Shown here: in pieces, positions 1 to 7,343 of the stretch
Numbering within the stretch: the first letter of the stretch is position 1
How the letters are laid out: each line of letters begins with the position of its first letter
Source of the DNA: Pseudohongiella spirulinae
Lineage (GTDB): Bacteria; Pseudomonadota; Gammaproteobacteria; Pseudomonadales; Pseudohongiellaceae
Assembly: GCF_001444425.1 (NCBI RefSeq)
Contig: NZ_CP013189.1
Coordinates: 2,170,001 to 2,234,000, forward strand
Length of the DNA stretch: 64,000 nt
Direction: 5' to 3'
Program-made: the position numbers and the translations under genes
The notes under the pieces: generated by a model
Databases searched by the model: none
The model's input: only the letters and a program-made list of their open reading frames with translations
Told to the model about the DNA's origin: nothing

Positions 1-1385
1 GTGCCTTCGGTCAGATCAATGCTGACCTCGACATTATTGAGAAAAATATTAAAACTGTTGTTGGCATCGGTAATCTCGATATTACCAGCGTCCAGGGCAG
101 CGACAGCGATACCCTGATAACGACCGACCTCGGCCATGCGGGTAATTTCCAGGCTATAGCTACCGGGTTGAGTGGCACTGCTGGCTGAGACAAATGACAC
201 GCTTTCGTCGCTGGGTATACCCGTAGTCGCAAACAAGGCTGTGATGGCTTCAGGATCCGCCTGAAATGCCTCCTCAAAAGCACTGCGGTCGAACTCCATC
301 ATGTAGTTGTTAAACTGGTTGGTGGTCACACCCACTTCAGCCAAAGATCCATAAGTTGAGCCCAGAGTAAACGAGCGCAAGGTCGAGTTAAGTTGATTCA
401 TGACCGTGCGTATGCCACGGTCACCGGTCAGCACACTGCCCTGCCCATTATCTCCGGCATCCGGATCAAACGCCGTCAACACATCCGTCACGGTTTTAAG
501 GGCGTTGTAGCTGTCCACCACGCCCTGCACTTTATCCATCAGGTCTGAAGGATCTTTACTGATGCTCAGGGTCGCAGGTCCGCTTGAGACCCCTTTAAGG
601 TTCAGGGTCACACCCGGAATCACTCCCCCCACCAGGTTGTCACTGCGGGTAATGGCCAGACCGTTAACCGTAAACTGTGCATCCTGGGCTGCCTGGGTCT
701 GCAACATCTCCTGACTGGCCAGGTTATAGTTAAAGGCCTCGAACGAGGCTGAACCAGTGGCAGTCAATTCCATGCTGTTATTGGCACCGCCTTCTTCGGT
801 GGTAAACAGCAAGCGGAAACCCGTACCGTCATCAACAATGGTGGCCTGAACACCGAAATTCGCCTTATTCACAGCATCACGAACACCGGCCAGTGTATTG
901 TTACTGCTATTGATGGTAATAGAGCGCGACTGAGTTTCCGGGTTGACAGCAAAACTCTGATAATTATCGAACTCATCGAATGTTGTTGTACCAAAGCGAA
1001 AGGTCAGTGTGCCCAGCCCCACCGTCTCGGTGGTAGCTGCATAAGCCTGCGAGGCTACGGTATGCTGCTGCGCCAGTTGCTGCACGTTGATGCTGTAATT
1101 GCCGTCGGCGGCTACACTGCTGGCGGTGGCGGTCAACACAGACTCGTTACTGCTATTAGCCTGACTGGCGTTGAAGGCAGAAATATTGTTGAGCTGCTTG
1201 ACCGCTGTATTAAATTCGCCCAGCACACTGCTGACCTCTCCGAAAGCCGACAGTCGCGCCTCGGTGATCTCCTGATCCCGATCCAGTCGCGCGGTGACTG
1301 GCGCACGCTCCGCCTCGACCAACTGCTCCAGCAGTTCGCTGGTCAGGAGCCCGGATCCGATACCCAAGGATTGAATAGTTGCCAT
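1..1385 (-). CDS. fliD: Flagellar hook-associated protein 2 (filament cap), 3' end missing
   Basis: This is the FliD cap protein, which sits at the tip of the growing filament outside the cell and folds exported flagellin into place. The reading frame starts at ATG 1385 behind an AAAGGAC ribosome site and stays open for 461 codons to the left edge, so the C-terminal part lies outside the window. The N-terminus (SLGIGSGLLTSELLEQLV) is the typical FliD D0 segment, rich in heptad-like hydrophobics. A flagellin-IN-type motif (VNKANFGVQATIVDDG) lies near residues 172-187. A sigma54 promoter sits about 40 bases upstream of the start. In many polar flagellates fliD directly follows flaG; here a plus-strand gene separates them. 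The family call is firm; only the C-terminus is unseen. Confidence 0.95.
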   Translation of the reverse strand, partial: MATIQSLGIGSGLLTSELLEQLVEAERAPVTARLDRDQEITEARLSAFGEVSSVLGEFNTAVKQLNNISAFNASQANSSNESVLTATASSVAADGNYSINVQQLAQQHTVASQAYAATTETVGLGTLTFRFGTTTFDEFDNYQSFAVNPETQSRSITINSSNNTLAGVRDAVNKANFGVQATIVDDGTGFRLLFTTEEGGANNSMELTATGSASFEAFNYNLASQEMLQTQAAQDAQFTVNGLAITRSDNLVGGVIPGVTLNLKGVSSGPATLSISKDPSDLMDKVQGVVDSYNALKTVTDVLTAFDPDAGDNGQGSVLTGDRGIRTVMNQLNSTLRSFTLGSTYGSLAEVGVTTNQFNNYMMEFDRSAFEEAFQADPEAITALFATTGIPSDESVSFVSASSATQPGSYSLEITRMAEVGRYQGIAVAALDAGNIEITDANNSFNIFLNNVEVSIDLTEG

Positions 1386-1424
1386 AGTGTCCTTTCGTGT
1401 GATCAAGCACTTTGCGCTGATAAA

Positions 1425-1439
1425 GCAAATTACGAGCCA
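1425..1439 (-). promoter_or_regulatory. Sigma54 (RpoN) promoter of fliD
   Basis: Read on the minus strand the site is TGGCTCG-TAAT-TTGC. It matches the -24/-12 consensus TGGCACG-N4-TTGC with one mismatch and the exact GG-to-GC spacing. The predicted transcript would start near 1413, leaving a leader of about 28 bases before the fliD ATG. An inverted repeat at 1512-1531 lies at enhancer distance upstream. Confidence 0.8.
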
Positions 1440-1511
1440 GCTAAGCCGGGACTGTAATATCAGCCACTTACTCCCCATGTATCGGTCAGCAGCGGAGAAT
1501 CTTGACCCTTA

Positions 1512-1531
1512 AGCGGCAAAGCCTTGCCGCT
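1512..1531. promoter_or_regulatory. Inverted repeat AGCGGCAA-N4-TTGCCGCT, candidate enhancer site for fliD
   Basis: The 8-base arms are perfect with a 4-base spacer and no following T-run, so this is not an intrinsic terminator. It lies about 75-105 bases upstream of the fliD sigma54 site, where an enhancer-binding protein would bind. The same GCGGCAA core occurs three times upstream of the flgB sigma54 promoter (18187-18257). Function is inferred from position and recurrence. Confidence 0.45.
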
Positions 1532-1641
1532 GTCTGCCGTCCCCGGTTAGTCACAAGCCGTCACACACGCTGTCGCACAGGGGATTGAGTGTCAGCCCCT
1601 GTCCGGCTAGAATCGGCCTTACCTTATAAGGAGAAGAAGCT

Positions 1642-2682
1642 ATGTTCAGTAGACCAACACTCGCCAGCGGTCTCGCGCTGCTGGGTGCCAGCGCTCTGTC
1701 AGCCGCCATGCTCTCATCAGGCGCGCTGGCTCAGGAGGACTACACCCCGCCCCGCACCTGGGACGGCGTACCCGATCTGCAGGGTGTGTGGCGTAATGCC
1801 ACGGTAACGCCGTTGACCCGGCCACGCGAGCTGGGCACCCGCCAGACCTATACTCGCGAAGAGGCGTTCCAGCTGGAACGTGCCGCCCAGCAGGCTGTGG
1901 AAGAAGATAACGAACCCCTGGATCCCAACCGGCCACCACCACCAGCCGTGGATCTACCTCCTGTCGGCAACTACGACCTGTTCTGGACCGACCGTGGTAT
2001 GTTTATGCCCACCATCAACGGAGAGTTCCGTACCTCCATCATTATCGACCCGCCCGATGGCCAGATGCCCGGTTATACCGAGGAATTTCTGGAGCGTCGC
2101 GCCCGTGAGCGCGCCACCGGCCCGGACCCCTTCGACGGCCCCGAGGGTCGTGGTGTAGGTGAGCGCTGCCTGCTCGCCTTCGGTTCGAACTCCGGGCCGC
2201 CCATGCTGCCAGTGATGTACAACAGTCACTACCAGATCGTGCAATCACCTGGCTATGTCACCATCATCGTGGAGATGGTTAATGATGCCCGCATCATTAA
2301 AATACAGGATGATCATGACCCCCATGCTGACGTAATGAACCGATGGATGGGCGACTCCATTGGACGCTGGGAAGGTGACACGCTGGTGGTAGAAACCCGC
2401 CACTTTAACCCCTGGCAGAGTTTCCGTGGTGCCTCGGAGAATCTGACAGTGACTGAGCGATTCCGTCGAGAATCAGACCACAAGATCATTTACAGTTTCA
2501 CCGTGGATGATCCGACTGTGTTTGAATCCAGTTTCACCGGCGAACTGGCGCTGACTGCGTATGATGATCCGTTGTTTGAGTATGCCTGTCACGAGGGCAA
2601 CTACGCTCTGGCTGGTACGCTGGCCGGCGCCCGCATGGCTGAGGAAGAAGCTCGCAAGGCGGCTGAAGACGCCGCAAACTGA
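1642..2682 (+). CDS. Secreted protein of unknown function (PDLQGVW / FEYACHEGNY family)
   Basis: A 346-residue protein with a clear Sec signal peptide (hydrophobic core about 8-27, cleavage probably after GALA) and a good ribosome site (AAGGAG) before ATG 1642. Recognisable blocks are PDLQGVWRN near residue 45, a central IVEMVNDARII, then WMGDSIGRWEGDTLVVETRHF, and FEYACHEGNY near the C-terminus, followed by an Ala/Glu/Lys-rich tail. Proteins with these blocks recur, often in several copies, in Gammaproteobacteria and other environmental bacteria, but I know of no assigned reaction. It is transcribed against the flagellar genes on both sides and ends in a strong hairpin at 2716-2748. It is probably periplasmic, and its place inside the flaG-fliD interval does not by itself imply a motility role. 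Confidence 0.85.
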   Translation: MFSRPTLASGLALLGASALSAAMLSSGALAQEDYTPPRTWDGVPDLQGVWRNATVTPLTRPRELGTRQTYTREEAFQLERAAQQAVEEDNEPLDPNRPPPPAVDLPPVGNYDLFWTDRGMFMPTINGEFRTSIIIDPPDGQMPGYTEEFLERRARERATGPDPFDGPEGRGVGERCLLAFGSNSGPPMLPVMYNSHYQIVQSPGYVTIIVEMVNDARIIKIQDDHDPHADVMNRWMGDSIGRWEGDTLVVETRHFNPWQSFRGASENLTVTERFRRESDHKIIYSFTVDDPTVFESSFTGELALTAYDDPLFEYACHEGNYALAGTLAGARMAEEEARKAAEDAAN

Positions 2683-2715
2683 AAACACTGAGCGAAGCAA
2701 GCCATGCCACAAGCA

Positions 2716-2748
2716 AAAGGCCGACAAACCAATTGTCGGCCTTTTTAT
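2716..2748 (+). terminator. Intrinsic terminator, probably bidirectional
   Basis: Arms AAGGCCGACAA and TTGTCGGCCTT (11 bases each) enclose a 5-base loop. A T-run follows on the plus strand and a shorter one on the minus strand. It lies between the convergent ends of the secreted-protein gene and flaG and can serve both. Confidence 0.85.
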
Positions 2749-2767
2749 ATCTGTTCGAGCGAGAATC

Positions 2768-3244
2768 TTAAACCTGAGTTTTAAAAAGAGAAATCGGCTC
2801 CTGGGATTCCAGCTTTTTAGCCAACTCCAGTGCTTCTTTACTGTCAAACTGCCGCAGCACCTTGCGCGACTCCCGATCCACCACCGTCACCGACGGCTCC
2901 TGATTCTCCGGGTCGATATCAAAGATCAGATCACGCTTTACTGTCTGCACATACTCATTGAGGCGCGATACCGCCTGTTCCAGCTCACCGTCTTCAAGAG
3001 GCGGTTCGGAAAGCATTGATTTCGCGCCCGGAGTTGCTGAAGTGAAACGCTGCGCTGGCTGTGACTCCTGGCGCTGTTGCTGCTTGTTTCCAGAACCCTT
3101 GTGCTGAGAATCCTTGTGCACATCTTCCTGCGGATTACGACGCTTGGGATTAGCGTCAAGATCATTCTCCACAGATTCAACAGAATTGACCTTCCCCCGG
3201 GTTACGGGTGCGGGCTGAAACCGGGTAATACTGATTTCACTCAC
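2768..3244 (-). CDS. flaG: FlaG family flagellar protein
   Basis: A 158-residue protein whose C-terminal half carries the FlaG fold: LNEYVQTVKRDLIFDID, then VTVVDRESRKVLRQ near residues 112-142. The N-terminal half is polar, low-complexity and probably disordered. FlaG accompanies flagellin in polar flagella and influences filament length. GTG 3244 is chosen because GGAG lies 7 bases upstream; the frame stays open 14 codons further but without a ribosome site. It follows fliC on the same strand, behind the strong fliC terminator at 3305-3356, so expression needs read-through or a local promoter I could not find. Confidence 0.88.
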   Translation of the reverse strand: MSEISITRFQPAPVTRGKVNSVESVENDLDANPKRRNPQEDVHKDSQHKGSGNKQQQRQESQPAQRFTSATPGAKSMLSEPPLEDGELEQAVSRLNEYVQTVKRDLIFDIDPENQEPSVTVVDRESRKVLRQFDSKEALELAKKLESQEPISLFKTQV

Positions 3245-3304
3245 AGCAGGTCTCCAAGAAAACGTGTATCTGCCACAGAAAAACACTCACCAGCACGTCT
3301 GGCA

Positions 3305-3356
3305 CAAAAAAATCCGCCCGGCGTCTACCTTGTTATCGGTAGCGGCCGGGCGGACT
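3305..3356 (-). terminator. Intrinsic terminator of fliC
   Basis: On the minus strand a long GC-rich stem pairs TCCGCCCGGC with GCCGGGCGGA and is followed by seven T residues. It lies just after the fliC stop. This limits read-through into flaG and suits a heavily transcribed flagellin gene. Confidence 0.88.
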
Positions 3357-3384
3357 TTAGGACTTTAGCTTACTTTTCGGGAAA

Positions 3385-5490
3385 TTAACCCAGCAGCTGC
3401 AGTACCTGCTGGCTCTGAGCGTTGGCCTGCGCCAGCATGGAGACACCCGCCTGCTGCAGGGCCTGACTACGAGCCAGGTTGGCAGCTTCAGCCGCAAAGT
3501 CTGCGTCCTGGATTCGAGAGTTGGCGGCTGCAAACTTCTCGGAGGTCGCTGACAGGTTCTCGATAGTCGCTGTAAAGCGGTTCTGCACCGCACCCAGCTC
3601 GGAACGTGACGCTGTGATAGACGCCAGGGCATTGTCGATAGCAGCCAGAGCTTCCGTTGCGCCAGCCTGGGTAGACAGGTCAACATCTTTCAGGAATTGA
3701 CCTGCTTCCGCACCACCGAAAGTACCTACCTCGAAACCAAGCGCTTCAAGTTCGGCATTGCCGTTGTTGCCGCTGGATACTGTAAACTGCCCTGCAGATT
3801 GCAGCGTGATAGTGCCATAAGAGGTGACACCGTCTGCAGCGGTAGCGGCATTGTCGGCAAACACGGCTGCGGTCGCAATACCAAAGTCTGCAGCGGTAAC
3901 AGTATTAGTCACATCATCGTCAAGTGACATGACGATGTTGCGGCCGTCCGCTGCTGACAATGACAGACCTGTTCCGGTATCTGTAGCCACAACACCTGTG
4001 TTGCCGCTGACGGCGTTGATTGCCGCTACAGCCGCTGTGCGACTATCTTCCAGAGTAGCACCTACAGTCAGGGTAATGCTCTCACCATTCAGGAACAGAG
4101 TACCCTGGTCGCCGGCTGCAGCACCGCTGGTTGTGCTGGTTCCGCTAACAATATTTTCATTGACAACAGCAGTCACGCCGGTTTCCGCTGACGAGCGGTT
4201 AACCGCCGCCGCAATCGCAATTGCCGAAGCTTCTTTGGAGCTCGATTCTGTGCCGGCATAGGACGCTGTATCGTCAGTTGCGACAGCCGCTCCGATACCC
4301 ACGCCGTTGATGACAAGGTCACCTGCAACCAGGGCATCTGGCACCACATTGTCGGCTTGCGTTCGAGATTCAGTGCTTGTCGCAGCGACTGAAGCAGAAT
4401 AGGTACCAGCTGTCAGACCTGCGTTAGCAGTCGCTGTACCACCGATCACAATCTCGTCTACACCCGCATTAGCCACCAGAGTCACGCCGCCCTCATAAGT
4501 ACCGGCGGCAGCCAGTCCTGTCGCAGCAGCCGTGACAGTGTCAAAAGATATTTGTACATTGCGACCATCAGCTGCAACCAGCTCGATACCCTGAGAGTCG
4601 TCCCCGGTATCGATAGCCGTCACTCCGGTCAAACCTGACTGAGCGTTGATTGCATCAACCACTGATGTACGGGTTGCCGCTGTGTCAGTAGTAGTCGTCA
4701 GTGTGATTTCCGTGCCATTAATGGTCACGCTGCCTGAAGCCCCGGCGCCAGTCATTGAGGTGCCGCCGACAAGGTTTTCGTCAACAACAGCAGTCACACC
4801 AGACTGATCAGACACTGCATTGATAGCAGCGGCTTTGGCAATCGCACTGCCTGCCTTATTGTCGGTAGATGCAGAATCATCAGACGCCTTAGAGGCACCG
4901 ACGGCTACACCATTGATGGTCAGGTTGCCAACTGACAACGCTGAATCTGTTGCAGACGCGGTCAAACCGCTCTTTTCAGCCACACCCAATGCATCAGTGC
5001 TCAACTTGCCAATAGAAACTTCGATAGTTTCACCGGCATTCGCACCAATCTGGAAGTTCGTATTGTAAGAACCATCCAGCAGTTTAACGCCGTTAAAGTT
5101 GGCTGTATCAGCGACGCGGCCCACTTCAGCAATCAGTGCCTGAGCTTCTTCGTTAAGAAGCTGACGATCCGCATCGCTGTAGGAACCGTTAGCAGACTGT
5201 ACCGCCAGTTCGCGCAGACGCTGCAGAGAGTCTGTCATGGAGCCCATGCTGGATTCAGCCGTTTCAGCCAGAGAGATACCGTCATTGGCGTTACGAACCG
5301 CCATGTTCAGACCTTTGATCTGGGAAGTGAAGCGCGTGGAGATCGCCAGACCTGCGGCGTCGTCTTTTGCACTGTTGATACGCAGACCGGAAGACAGACG
5401 TTCCAGAGCCTGGTTGGTACCGGCCTGAGAACTGTTCAGGTTACGCTGCGCGTTAAGTGAAGCAATGTTTGTATTGATGACTTGAGCCAT
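3385..5490 (-). CDS. fliC: Flagellin, enlarged central region
   Basis: The structural filament protein, 701 residues against roughly 490 for Escherichia coli FliC. Residues 1-165 are the conserved D0/D1 part (MAQVINTNIASLNAQRNL, LSSGLRINSAKDDAAG) and residues about 605-701 the matching C-terminal part, ending QSQQVLQLLG. Between them are two tandem versions of a module of about 200 residues, starting near 188 (GNLTINGVAVG) and 390 (GDLVINGVGIG). Each contains two flagellin-IN-like motifs, for example INAQSGLTGVTAIDTG and INAVSGNTGVVATDTG. The centre is very rich in Ala, Thr, Ser and Gly and has no Cys. The start has AGGAG upstream and the gene ends at a strong terminator. No glycosylation genes are adjacent. 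Confidence 0.97.
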   Translation of the reverse strand: MAQVINTNIASLNAQRNLNSSQAGTNQALERLSSGLRINSAKDDAAGLAISTRFTSQIKGLNMAVRNANDGISLAETAESSMGSMTDSLQRLRELAVQSANGSYSDADRQLLNEEAQALIAEVGRVADTANFNGVKLLDGSYNTNFQIGANAGETIEVSIGKLSTDALGVAEKSGLTASATDSALSVGNLTINGVAVGASKASDDSASTDNKAGSAIAKAAAINAVSDQSGVTAVVDENLVGGTSMTGAGASGSVTINGTEITLTTTTDTAATRTSVVDAINAQSGLTGVTAIDTGDDSQGIELVAADGRNVQISFDTVTAAATGLAAAGTYEGGVTLVANAGVDEIVIGGTATANAGLTAGTYSASVAATSTESRTQADNVVPDALVAGDLVINGVGIGAAVATDDTASYAGTESSSKEASAIAIAAAVNRSSAETGVTAVVNENIVSGTSTTSGAAAGDQGTLFLNGESITLTVGATLEDSRTAAVAAINAVSGNTGVVATDTGTGLSLSAADGRNIVMSLDDDVTNTVTAADFGIATAAVFADNAATAADGVTSYGTITLQSAGQFTVSSGNNGNAELEALGFEVGTFGGAEAGQFLKDVDLSTQAGATEALAAIDNALASITASRSELGAVQNRFTATIENLSATSEKFAAANSRIQDADFAAEAANLARSQALQQAGVSMLAQANAQSQQVLQLLG

Positions 5491-5598
5491 GCTGTTTACT
5501 CCTGAGTTTACACATTAAAACCGGACCGCATATCACATCACATGCGTTACTTCGTTTAACGACACAGGAAAACAAAGCTTTAGACGTTTTTTTTCAAT

Positions 5599-5625
5599 TT
5601 GTCGGGGCTCGACAGAAATTTTTTT
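5599..5625 (-). promoter_or_regulatory. Weak sigma28-like element before fliC
   Basis: The minus-strand octamer CCCGACAA matches six of eight positions of the FliA -10 (GCCGATAA). An A-rich -35 region (AAAA instead of TAAA) lies 15 bases upstream. FliA control of flagellin is expected from the family, but this match is poor. The fliC leader (about 5491-5640) is very A/T-rich with long homopolymers, and no sigma54 site was found in it. Confidence 0.25.
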
Positions 5626-5734
5626 TCTTTAGGATTTTTTTTGACTATGTTACAAGTAATCAAACTGCTATTACCTGCAGACTTTTATATAGCTACTGAA
5701 TTAGCCACTAACAATACAGGCAGATACCCGCACC

Positions 5735-6082
5735 ATGAGCAAACCGGAAAATCATGATAAATCAATTACTGATCAATGGATTAGCTGGAAGAAAATCCTG
5801 GATGCCAGTCAGCAATTGGTGCAACTTGCCGAACAAAAAAACTGGTCGCGTCTGGAGCGTCTGCAACAGGATCGTGATCAGTTGATCGAGCAGTTTTTTT
5901 TAGCACAGCCGCACCCGGAACTGATTTCGAAAATTCAATCTGACATCAAAACAATCTGTGATCAGGATCGCAAAATCATTCAGATGGTAGAAAAAAATCG
6001 TGAGCAACTAGGTGCTGAAGCACAGCGGCTCAAGTCGATGAAAAATCGCATCCAGCAGTATGTATCGACAGAAAAGTCGTAA
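5735..6082 (+). CDS. FliT-like flagellar export chaperone
   Basis: A 115-residue, almost wholly helical, Cys-poor protein. The stretch ILDASQQLVQLAEQKNWSRL followed by a short loop and a second amphipathic helix ending in REQLGAEAQRLKSM fits the FliT family, cytoplasmic chaperones that escort the FliD cap to the export gate. It is transcribed away from fliC and toward flgL, so it is not in the usual fliD-fliS-fliT operon. Its end lies 14 bases from the flgL stop. The ribosome site is weak. Sequence similarity is moderate, so FliT-like rather than fliT is the safe name. Confidence 0.7.
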   Translation: MSKPENHDKSITDQWISWKKILDASQQLVQLAEQKNWSRLERLQQDRDQLIEQFFLAQPHPELISKIQSDIKTICDQDRKIIQMVEKNREQLGAEAQRLKSMKNRIQQYVSTEKS

Positions 6083-6090
6083 ACTTTAAT

Positions 6091-6116
6091 CGCTGTTTAA
6101 ATCTGGTTAAACAGCG
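6091..6116 (-). terminator. Hairpin spanning the flgL stop codon
   Basis: Arms CGCTGTTTAA and TTAAACAGCG (10 bases, perfect) enclose a 6-base loop and include the last flgL codons and stop. Only a weak T-rich stretch follows on the minus strand (ATTAAAGTTT). It lies at the convergent fliT-like/flgL junction and may act as a modest terminator for the long flgB-L transcript or protect its 3' end. Confidence 0.5.
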
Positions 6117-7341
6117 ACATTCGATTAATGCGGGTGAAGGTGGCCTGCGCTGCTTCCAGCACAAACGACTCCTGTGTAAGCTGGCTGATCGCCTTGGCGT
6201 AATCCAGATCTGACAGTTCAGATAAGGTAGTACGCACCACCAGCTCAAAATCCTCATTGCTGGCTTTGGCGGCATCTACTTGATTGAGGCGTGCACCAAT
6301 AGCGCTGGTCGTTTTGATTACCTGATCCTGAGCATTGGTGAGATTCAGCATGGTACTCTGCATCGATTGAGCCAGTTGCTCACGCTCACTACTGCTGTTA
6401 CCCAATCGCTGAAGATCCGCAATATAGTCTTCAAGACCCTCCAGCAGACCTTTCTGATTACTGGACTCCAGCTTGAAGGTATCACCTACTGCCGGACTAC
6501 CTGATATGCGAAAGGCCATGCCTGCCACTTCAATCTCGCCACCACTGGCAAACGGCTTATCCTGCACCAAGACGCGTCCATCAGAGGCCTGTTTGATCGT
6601 GTAATTCAAGCCCGGCGGATTGATATTGCTGGTCGGGTTAAACTCTACAACCACGCTTTCCGGGTAAAACGCCTGAAATGCGTGCTGATCGCGAATCACT
6701 GGACGACCAATTGCAGCCGGTGGCTGCGCCTGGTTGGTTTCAGAAGCACTGCTCCTGGCCGTAGGTTCAGCACTCCGGACTTTCATGAAGACTTCATGTC
6801 CGGAGTCATTGGCTGCTACTGACGTCACAGGGCCAATCTGAATAAAGCGCTGGCCTTCATCGCCTCGATACTCATAACGCCCCTCGGCATTTTTCACAAA
6901 CGGCTGCTCGTTGCCCTGATAACCGGAGAACAGATACTCACCACTGGCGTCACGCGAGTTCATAAACTGCGCCATGCCATCAACCACGGCCTGCAACTCA
7001 ACGGCGATGGTTTTGCGCTGATCAAAGTCCAGCGCACCATTACCAGACTGACCAATCAGCTCCTGGGCACGTTGAATAAGATCACTGACGCCGCCAAGAG
7101 CGCTCTCTTCGCGCTGCAGTCGGGAGTTCAATGTCGACAGACTGTTGTTAAACTGCTTGAGACCAGCCAGTTCCTGATTCAACTGAAGAATTCGGGTTGA
7201 AGCAATGGGATCATCCGCAGGAGTCAGGACTCTTTTATTGGTGGAAATCTGCTCCTGAGTTTTACTGACCTGACGCTGAATATCCAGCATGGGATTCAGA
7301 CCACGACTGAAGAGTTGATAGGTCGACATTCTGACTGACAT
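6097..7341 (-). CDS. flgL: Flagellar hook-associated protein 3 (hook-filament junction)
   Basis: FlgL joins hook to filament together with FlgK. The 414-residue product has the flagellin-like N-terminus (MSTYQLFSRGLNPMLDIQRQ, NKRVLTPADDPIASTRI) and C-terminus (DYAKAISQLTQESFVLEAAQ) typical of the family. The start at 7341 has GAGG eight bases upstream, inside the end of flgK; an in-frame ATG at 7329 is an alternative. Two bases separate it from the flgK stop, so translation is probably coupled. It is the last gene of the flgB-L operon. Confidence 0.95.
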   Translation of the reverse strand: MSVRMSTYQLFSRGLNPMLDIQRQVSKTQEQISTNKRVLTPADDPIASTRILQLNQELAGLKQFNNSLSTLNSRLQREESALGGVSDLIQRAQELIGQSGNGALDFDQRKTIAVELQAVVDGMAQFMNSRDASGEYLFSGYQGNEQPFVKNAEGRYEYRGDEGQRFIQIGPVTSVAANDSGHEVFMKVRSAEPTARSSASETNQAQPPAAIGRPVIRDQHAFQAFYPESVVVEFNPTSNINPPGLNYTIKQASDGRVLVQDKPFASGGEIEVAGMAFRISGSPAVGDTFKLESSNQKGLLEGLEDYIADLQRLGNSSSEREQLAQSMQSTMLNLTNAQDQVIKTTSAIGARLNQVDAAKASNEDFELVVRTTLSELSDLDYAKAISQLTQESFVLEAAQATFTRINRMSLFNQI

Positions 7342-7343
7342 GA

